This document shows positions 58,470 to 64,000 of a stretch of DNA of 64,000 nucleotides, piece by piece. Position 1 is the stretch's first letter. Each line of letters opens with the position of its first letter. Source of the DNA: Bradyrhizobium sp. BR13661 (lineage in GTDB: Bacteria; Pseudomonadota; Alphaproteobacteria; Rhizobiales; Xanthobacteraceae); the NCBI RefSeq assembly GCF_029892425.1, contig NZ_JARXWB010000032.1, positions 1-64,000 on the forward strand. The letters are read 5' to 3'. The notes beneath the pieces were generated by a model. That model did not search any database, had not been told where the DNA came from, and saw nothing but the letters and a program-made list of their open reading frames with translations. The translations under genes and the position numbers were made by a program.

Positions 58470-58913
58470 ATGACCAACATGTTCGTATCGCTCGGCAACT
58501 GGAACTGGCTGATCTTCGGCTTCATCCTGATGGCGCTGGAGGTGATCGCGCCGGGCGTGTTCCTGTTCTGGCTCGGGCTGGCGGCGTTGCTGGTCGGCCT
58601 GATCTCGTTCACGGCCGTCATCTCCTGGCAGATCCAGCTCGTGATGTTCGCGGTGTTCGCGGCCGCCGCCGTGCCGGTGTGGCGCCGGCTCGCCCGGCCG
58701 AAACTGGATGAGAGCGCCAGCCCTTTCCTCAACAAGCGTACCGAGGCGCTGCTGGGCCGGGAGTTCACGCTGGAAAAGCCCATCATCGACGGCAACGGCA
58801 CCGTCCGCATCGGCGACACCGTATGGCGCGTCGCAGGCCCGGATACGCCGGCGGGAACGCGGGTGAAGGTGGTGCAGGTGGATGGCGCCAATCTGACGGT
58901 CGCTGCGGCGTAG
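58470..58913 (+). CDS. NfeD-family membrane protein
   Basis: 147 aa. Two to three hydrophobic segments (LIFGFILMALEVIAPGVFLFWLGLAALLVGLI; IQLVMFAVFAAAAVPVWRRL) followed by the OB-fold NfeD soluble domain (LLGREFTLEKPIIDGNGTVRIGDTVWRVAGPDTPAGTRVKVVQVDGANLTV). Directly downstream of the SPFH gene, the standard partnership. Confidence 0.92.
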   Translation: MTNMFVSLGNWNWLIFGFILMALEVIAPGVFLFWLGLAALLVGLISFTAVISWQIQLVMFAVFAAAAVPVWRRLARPKLDESASPFLNKRTEALLGREFTLEKPIIDGNGTVRIGDTVWRVAGPDTPAGTRVKVVQVDGANLTVAAA

Positions 58914-58939
58914 CCCTCCAGGGGAGGGTAGGAGGAAGC

Positions 58940-59260
58940 CTACTTCTTCCACCTCTCCGCAAACCGGTGCAGCGGCATGAACGTCTCGCACAGCTCCCGT
59001 CCCAGCGCGGTCAGCCCATAGCCGCCTCCTTCCCCCAGCTCCACAAACCCCGCCTCGCGCAGCTCCGTCAGCCGCGCTTGCAGCACCGTCGGTGAGGCCT
59101 CATCGCAGGCCGTGCGCAGTGCGCGTGAAGTGAGGGGCTCCTCGCGCAGCTCCCACAATATCCGCAGGGTCCAGCGCCGGCCGAGCAGGTCGAGCAGCGC
59201 CATGATTGGCCGGCCGGTGCGCGAGCCGCGGACTTTCCCTGATGCTGCCTGTTTTGCCAT
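58940..59260 (-). CDS. HxlR-family winged-helix regulator
   Basis: 106 aa. Winged-helix core RPIMALLDLLGRRWTLRILWELREEPLTSRALRTACDEASPTVLQARLTELREAGFVELGEGGGYGLTALGREL. The short helix-turn and the wing are typical of HxlR (or a short MarR-like) regulator. Divergent from the carboxymuconolactone-decarboxylase-like gene, with two identical-pattern operators between. Effector unknown; HxlR proteins often sense reactive aldehydes, quinones or redox state. Confidence 0.88.
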   Translation of the reverse strand: MAKQAASGKVRGSRTGRPIMALLDLLGRRWTLRILWELREEPLTSRALRTACDEASPTVLQARLTELREAGFVELGEGGGYGLTALGRELCETFMPLHRFAERWKK

Positions 59261-59279
59261 CGCATCCCTCTTGCGTCTT

Positions 59280-59318
59280 GCTACGGATAATGTAGCGTAT
59301 TGCTACAGTAATTGTAGC
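59280..59318. promoter_or_regulatory. Tandem operators of the HxlR-type regulator
   Basis: GCTAC-N7-GTAGC occurs twice: 59280-59296 and 59302-59318. Centres are exactly 22 bp apart, two helical turns, so two dimers could bind one face of the DNA. Lies between the divergent regulator and its probable target. Confidence 0.82.
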
Positions 59319-59331
59319 AAGGAAGACGCCC

Positions 59332-59883
59332 ATGTCATCCCCAACGCCGCGGATTGCCCCGCTCGATCAGCCTTATCCCCCGGAGATCCAGGCACAGTTC
59401 GACCGCATCATGCGTGGCGCGCCGCCGCTGCTGCTATTCCGGGTGATGGCTGGCCACACCCGTGCCTGGGACAAGTTTCGCGCCGGCAGCCTGCTCGATC
59501 CCGGGCCGCTGTCGCTGCGCGAACGGGAGATCGTCATCGATCGCACCTGCGCGCTGAACAAATGCGAATATGAATGGGGCGTGCATGTTGCGATCTTCGC
59601 CGGACCTGCGAAGCTCACTGAAAAGGAAGTCCGCGCGACTGTCGCACGCGATGCGAATTCCGCCTGCTGGACGCCGGCCGAGCAGGCCTTGATTGCGGCG
59701 GTTGAGGCCCTGCATCACCGCGCGACGTTTTCGGACGCCGAATTTGCCATTCTCTCGTCGCATTACGACGAGGCGCAGATCCTGGAGATCATGCTGCTGT
59801 GCGGCTTCTATCGCACTGTGTCGTATCTGGCGAACGGGCTGAAGCTGCCGCTGGAGGAGAAGGCGGCGCGGTTTCCGGCGTGA
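59332..59883 (+). CDS. Carboxymuconolactone decarboxylase-family protein
   Basis: 183 aa. All-helical AhpD/CMD fold: PLLLFRVMAGHTRAWDKFRAGSLLDPGPLSLREREIVIDRTCALNKCEYEWGVHVAIFAG, with a single Cys near Glu and His (NKCEYEWGVHV) instead of the CxxC of peroxidase-type AhpD; it may act as a decarboxylase or a thiol-dependent reductase. Repression by the divergent HxlR protein is likely. Function unproven. Confidence 0.82.
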   Translation: MSSPTPRIAPLDQPYPPEIQAQFDRIMRGAPPLLLFRVMAGHTRAWDKFRAGSLLDPGPLSLREREIVIDRTCALNKCEYEWGVHVAIFAGPAKLTEKEVRATVARDANSACWTPAEQALIAAVEALHHRATFSDAEFAILSSHYDEAQILEIMLLCGFYRTVSYLANGLKLPLEEKAARFPA

Positions 59884-59889
59884 GACTCT

Positions 59890-59911
59890 CTCTCCCCACA
59901 AGCGGGGAGAG
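59890..59911. terminator. Bidirectional hairpin between CMD-like gene and kpsF
   Basis: CTCTCCCC-ACAAGC-GGGGAGAG, an 8-bp perfect stem between convergent genes, close to both stops. Confidence 0.55.
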
Positions 59912-59920
59912 GCGAAGAAA

Positions 59921-60928
59921 CTAAGCCACGCCCGCGCGCAGCAGATCGTGCAGGTGCACGATGCCCACCACCTTGTCCGCCTCGGTCACGACCAGCGTCG
60001 TGATTTTTCGCGCATTGAGCACCTCGATCATCTCGCTGGCGAGCATCGAGGGGGGCACGGTCTTCGGCTGCTTCGTCATGATGTCGTCGACCGACACTGT
60101 CAGCAGGTCAGGCCGCATGTGGCGGCGCAGATCGCCGTCGGTGATGATCCCGACGGCCTCGTTCGCATCGTTGACGATGCAGACGCAGCCAAGACCCTTG
60201 GCCGACATTTCCATCACGGCGTCCGACATTTTCGTGCCGAGCGGCTTCACCGGAATCTCCGAGCCGGTGCGCATGTAGTCGCGGACGAATTTGAGCATCG
60301 CGCCCAGCTTGCCGCCGGGGTGGAAGTGGGCGAACTCCAGCGCAGTGAAGCCGCGGCCTTCGAGCAGCGCGATCGCGATGGCATCGCCGATCGCGACCTG
60401 CATCATGGTCGAGGTGGTCGGCGCCAGATTGTGCGGGCAGGCCTCGCGCGCCTTCGGCAGCTCGATCACGATGTCGGCAGCCTGGCCCAGCGAGGAGGCC
60501 GCATTCGACGTCACCGCGATCATCGGGATCGCAAAGCGCGCCGAATAGTTCACCAGCGTCTTCATCTCCGGCTGCTCGCCGGACCAGGACAGCGCCATGA
60601 TGACGTCGTCGGTGGTGATCATGCCGAGGTCGCCATGGGCGGCTTCAGCGGTGTGAACGAAGAAGGCCGGCGTGCCCGTCGAGGCCAGGGTCGCCGCGAT
60701 CTTGCGCGCCATGTGGCCGGATTTGCCGAGGCCGGTGACGATGACCCGGCCCTTGGCGTTGCGGATCAGGTCGACCGCCTTGGCAAAGGCCTCGCCCAGC
60801 GGGCCGCGCAAGGCGGCCGCGAGCGCGTTGATGCCGCCGCTCTCGGTCTCCAGCGTGCGGAGCGCGGATTCGACTGATGGAGGGGCGGAGCTGGATGATG
60901 AGGTCATCAGCGGTTTCGAACTCGGCAT
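59921..60928 (-). CDS. kdsD: KpsF/GutQ-family arabinose-5-phosphate isomerase
   Basis: 335 aa from 60928 (ATG 60907 is another option). SIS domain (GRVIVTGLGKSGHMARKIAATLASTGTPAFFVHTAEAAHGDLGMITTDDVIMALSWSGEQPEMKTLV) plus two C-terminal CBS domains (MSDAVMEMSAKGLGCVCIVNDANEAVGIITDGDLRRHM). Converts ribulose-5-P to arabinose-5-P for KDO and LPS synthesis. Divergent from the outer-membrane barrel gene. Confidence 0.92.
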   Translation of the reverse strand: MPSSKPLMTSSSSSAPPSVESALRTLETESGGINALAAALRGPLGEAFAKAVDLIRNAKGRVIVTGLGKSGHMARKIAATLASTGTPAFFVHTAEAAHGDLGMITTDDVIMALSWSGEQPEMKTLVNYSARFAIPMIAVTSNAASSLGQAADIVIELPKAREACPHNLAPTTSTMMQVAIGDAIAIALLEGRGFTALEFAHFHPGGKLGAMLKFVRDYMRTGSEIPVKPLGTKMSDAVMEMSAKGLGCVCIVNDANEAVGIITDGDLRRHMRPDLLTVSVDDIMTKQPKTVPPSMLASEMIEVLNARKITTLVVTEADKVVGIVHLHDLLRAGVA

Positions 60929-61120
60929 GTTCTGGTCCAGGGAGGAGGGGCTTCGGCCCGTTGGGGCCTCCTTAGCATGCCCCGGCACAAGAGGCGACGC
61001 GGGCGCCAAAACCCTCAACGGGTCATTAACCATAATTGTTTTAACTCCATTAACGATGGTTCCCGCGAGCCCGCGGAGAGCCGTCAGTGAAGTATCTGAT
61101 TTCGTTGGAGTTATTCCATC

Positions 61121-62863
61121 GTGGGGTCGCCTCCAGGTAGGGGCCGGAGCAGTCGCGCGTACGTCTTTCGCGCCGCTTTGCCATGCCTGCTGCTGACGGC
61201 GCTGGAAAACGCACCCGCGGCCGCCCAGAGCGTCACGCCCGATCTGTTCAATCCCAACCGCGGCGGCTTCGTTTCGCCCGATACGCTGCCGACGCGCCGC
61301 ACGGCCGGTGTGCCGCAGGCCCCGTCCGATGCGATCCCGCAGCCGCCGGATCCCAACGACGATCCGCGCAAGAAGAGCGACGCGCCCGCAACGACGCGCG
61401 TCGGTCAGGTGCCGACCTACGGCCTGCCCGCCGCCAATGGCGCGAGCAGCTCCGGCTACGACTCGCTCAATCGCAAGCGTCAGCAACCAAAGCTCTATCC
61501 CGGCCAGCCGAAGCCAAAGAAGCCCGCGGGGCCAGGCTCGCCGGTGCCTGCAACGCCACCGGTCTCCTCGCTCGGTCCTCCGCGCATTGCGCCGCCGCCG
61601 TCGGAGACTGCGAACAAGACGCCATTGCCGCCGGCCATGGCGGGCACCGTGCCCGGCCAGCCGCAGCGCCGCCGCCTCAAGGTCGACGACGATGCCTTCG
61701 GCGCGGTCGGCGACTACGCCGGCAGCTTCCTGATCAAGGGCGGGCTCGAGCTCTCCACCGGCTACGACACCAATCCCGCGCGCCTGCAAAAGCCGGTCGG
61801 CTCGCCGGCCTATGTCGTCGCGCCCGATCTGCTCGTGCAATCCGACTGGGAGCGTCACGCGCTGGTCGCCGATTTGCGCGGCTCGTTCAACGGCTACACC
61901 AACAACATGCCGGCGACCATCGACGGCCTTGCTTCGCCGTCGCCGGTCGAGATCAACCGCCCCGATTTCACCGGCCATGTCGACGGCCGCTTCGATGTCG
62001 ATCGCGATCTCAAGCTGACCTCGCAATTCCGGCTGCGGCTCGCCACCGACAATCCCGGCAGCCCGAACGTGCAGGCCGGCCTGCAGAAATATCCCATCTA
62101 CGCCACCTATGGCGGCACCTTCGGCTTCGACCAGACGTTCAACCGCTTCCAGGTCGCGGCCGGCGCGACCATCGATCGCACCGCCTATACGGATTCCAAG
62201 CTCACCGACGGCTCGACCTTCAGCAATGACGACCGCGACTTCAACCAGTATGGCGGCGTGGGGCGCTTCTCCTATGAGCTGAAGCCGGGCCTCAAGCCGT
62301 TCGTCGAGATCGAGGGCGACAACCGCATCCACGACCAGGCCGCCGATCGCAACGGTTATTTGCGCGACTCAACCGGCGGCTACGCCAAGGTCGGCTCGTC
62401 CTTCGAGTTCACCCGCATCCTCACCGGTGAAATCTCGATCGGCTATTCCGCCCGCAACTATGTCGACCCGCGCCTCAGCCAGCTCTCGGGCTTCCTGACC
62501 ACGGGCTCGCTGATCTGGAACGCCAGCGGTCTGACGACGGTGAAATTCAACACCGACACCCAGATCGCGGAAACCACGATTCCCGGCTCCTCCGGCGTGC
62601 TGGTGCACACCTACGCCGCCGAAGTCGACCACGACTTCCGCCGCTGGCTCACCGCGATCGGCAAGTTCACCTACGGCACCTACGACTATCAGGGCCAGAA
62701 TCGCAACGACAAGACCTACTCGATCGAAGGCGACCTGATCTACAAGCTCAACCGCAATGTCTGGATCAAGGGCACGCTGCGTCACGACATCCTGGACTCG
62801 AACCAGCCGGGCTCGAGCTCGCAGGGGACTGTGGTGATGCTGGGGGTGAGGTTGCAGAATTAG
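61121..62863 (+). CDS. Outer-membrane beta-barrel protein
   Basis: 580 aa from GTG 61121 (GGAG 12 bp before). Signal-like hydrophobic start (AYVFRAALPCLLLTALENAPAAAQ). A Pro/Ser-rich low-complexity region (60-190) precedes the barrel, which has alternating aromatic/polar strands (GGLELSTGYDTNPARL, GTFGFDQTFNRFQVAAGATIDR, ISIGYSARNYVDP, ITKGTLRHDILDSN) and ends VVMLGVRLQN, the C-terminal strand pattern of outer-membrane proteins. Resembles the outer-membrane beta-barrel BBP2-type family. Function unknown. Confidence 0.82.
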   Translation: MGSPPGRGRSSRAYVFRAALPCLLLTALENAPAAAQSVTPDLFNPNRGGFVSPDTLPTRRTAGVPQAPSDAIPQPPDPNDDPRKKSDAPATTRVGQVPTYGLPAANGASSSGYDSLNRKRQQPKLYPGQPKPKKPAGPGSPVPATPPVSSLGPPRIAPPPSETANKTPLPPAMAGTVPGQPQRRRLKVDDDAFGAVGDYAGSFLIKGGLELSTGYDTNPARLQKPVGSPAYVVAPDLLVQSDWERHALVADLRGSFNGYTNNMPATIDGLASPSPVEINRPDFTGHVDGRFDVDRDLKLTSQFRLRLATDNPGSPNVQAGLQKYPIYATYGGTFGFDQTFNRFQVAAGATIDRTAYTDSKLTDGSTFSNDDRDFNQYGGVGRFSYELKPGLKPFVEIEGDNRIHDQAADRNGYLRDSTGGYAKVGSSFEFTRILTGEISIGYSARNYVDPRLSQLSGFLTTGSLIWNASGLTTVKFNTDTQIAETTIPGSSGVLVHTYAAEVDHDFRRWLTAIGKFTYGTYDYQGQNRNDKTYSIEGDLIYKLNRNVWIKGTLRHDILDSNQPGSSSQGTVVMLGVRLQN

Positions 62864-62907
62864 CGGCGCGTGGCTGAAGTGCGCACAGCGTTACCACGCT
62901 CTCCGTC

Positions 62908-62933
62908 GTCGTCCTGGCGAAAGCCAGGACGAC
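62908..62933. terminator. Hairpin between barrel gene and gltD
   Basis: GTCGTCCTGGC-GAAA-GCCAGGACGAC, an 11-bp perfect stem capped by a GNRA-type GAAA tetraloop, between convergent genes 45 bp and 7 bp away. May be part of a dispersed repeat. Confidence 0.6.
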
Positions 62934-62939
62934 AGAAGA

Positions 62940-64000
<1,061 letters not shown>

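Noticed and set aside
59921..62332. A continuous 803-codon open frame on the minus strand through kpsF and antisense to the outer-membrane barrel gene
   Set aside because: The first 450 or so codons are antisense to the barrel gene and low in meaning; only the part from 60928 has SIS and CBS domains. Long spurious frames are expected in high-GC DNA.

Overview
The window is a chromosomal segment of a high-GC alphaproteobacterium, most likely a Bradyrhizobium or close relative. The reasons are a PhyR/NepR/EcfG general-stress module in the arrangement usual for Rhizobiales, homospermidine synthase beside a type III-fold ornithine/lysine decarboxylase, a DUF3551 protein, many acyl-CoA degradation genes, and several short dispersed palindromic repeats between genes. 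No rRNA, tRNA, CRISPR array or phage was recognised.

Layout. 1-2462: the last codons of an IS110-type transposase, then a two-gene unit: a candidate bacterial gasdermin (419-1162) overlapped by a cytosolic subtilisin-like protease with C-terminal TPR-like helices (1146-2462). A perfect FixK/FNR-type box (TTGAT-N4-ATCAA, 296-309) lies upstream. I consider this the most interesting system in the window. 2466-8042: oxidoreductase, phytanoyl-CoA dioxygenase-like protein, GntR regulator with a probable own operator, two tandem alpha/beta hydrolases and an O6-alkylguanine-DNA alkyltransferase. 8046-20028: an acyl-CoA catabolic cluster (a frameshifted acyl-CoA synthetase, thiolase, TetR regulator, SDR, enoyl-CoA hydratase, feruloyl-CoA-synthase-like ligase, three acyl-CoA dehydrogenases of which two are tandem duplicates, nitroreductase), probably for aromatic or branched side-chain acids.

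20097-21907: nepR-ecfG divergent from phyR. Several later genes carry sigma-EcfG-type promoters (GGAAC-N16/17-CGTT), perfect upstream of superoxide dismutase (37667-37692) and of a small membrane protein (45285-45309). 21976-38322: assorted genes including a TonB-like protein, htpG, a tripartite-transport binding protein, a four-gene acyl-activation operon (FATP-like ligase, ACP, second ligase, ketoreductase), a DUF3095 protein, a caspase-like lipoprotein and sod.

38491-45679: two permease halves, then a zinc island. A Zur box at 39613-39625 sits directly before a histidine-rich mini-protein and znuCBA, followed by a histidine-rich CobW-type GTPase overlapping a WD40 protein, then MgtC. 45764-50170: polyamine region with homospermidine synthase, RidA, a GNAT protein and ornithine/lysine decarboxylase with a long structured leader resembling the alphaproteobacterial speF RNA. 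50333-64000: M3 oligopeptidase, DUF1007 plus NicO metal transporter, MAPEG protein, ferrochelatase, a substrate-binding protein, an SPFH/NfeD pair, an HxlR regulator divergent from a carboxymuconolactone-decarboxylase-like gene with two matched operators, KpsF isomerase, an outer-membrane barrel, and the C-terminal part of gltD running off the right edge.

Calls rest on reading translated sequence and motifs by eye. No database search was possible, so family names are recognition-based and start codons were chosen from ribosome-binding sites, overlaps and paralogues.
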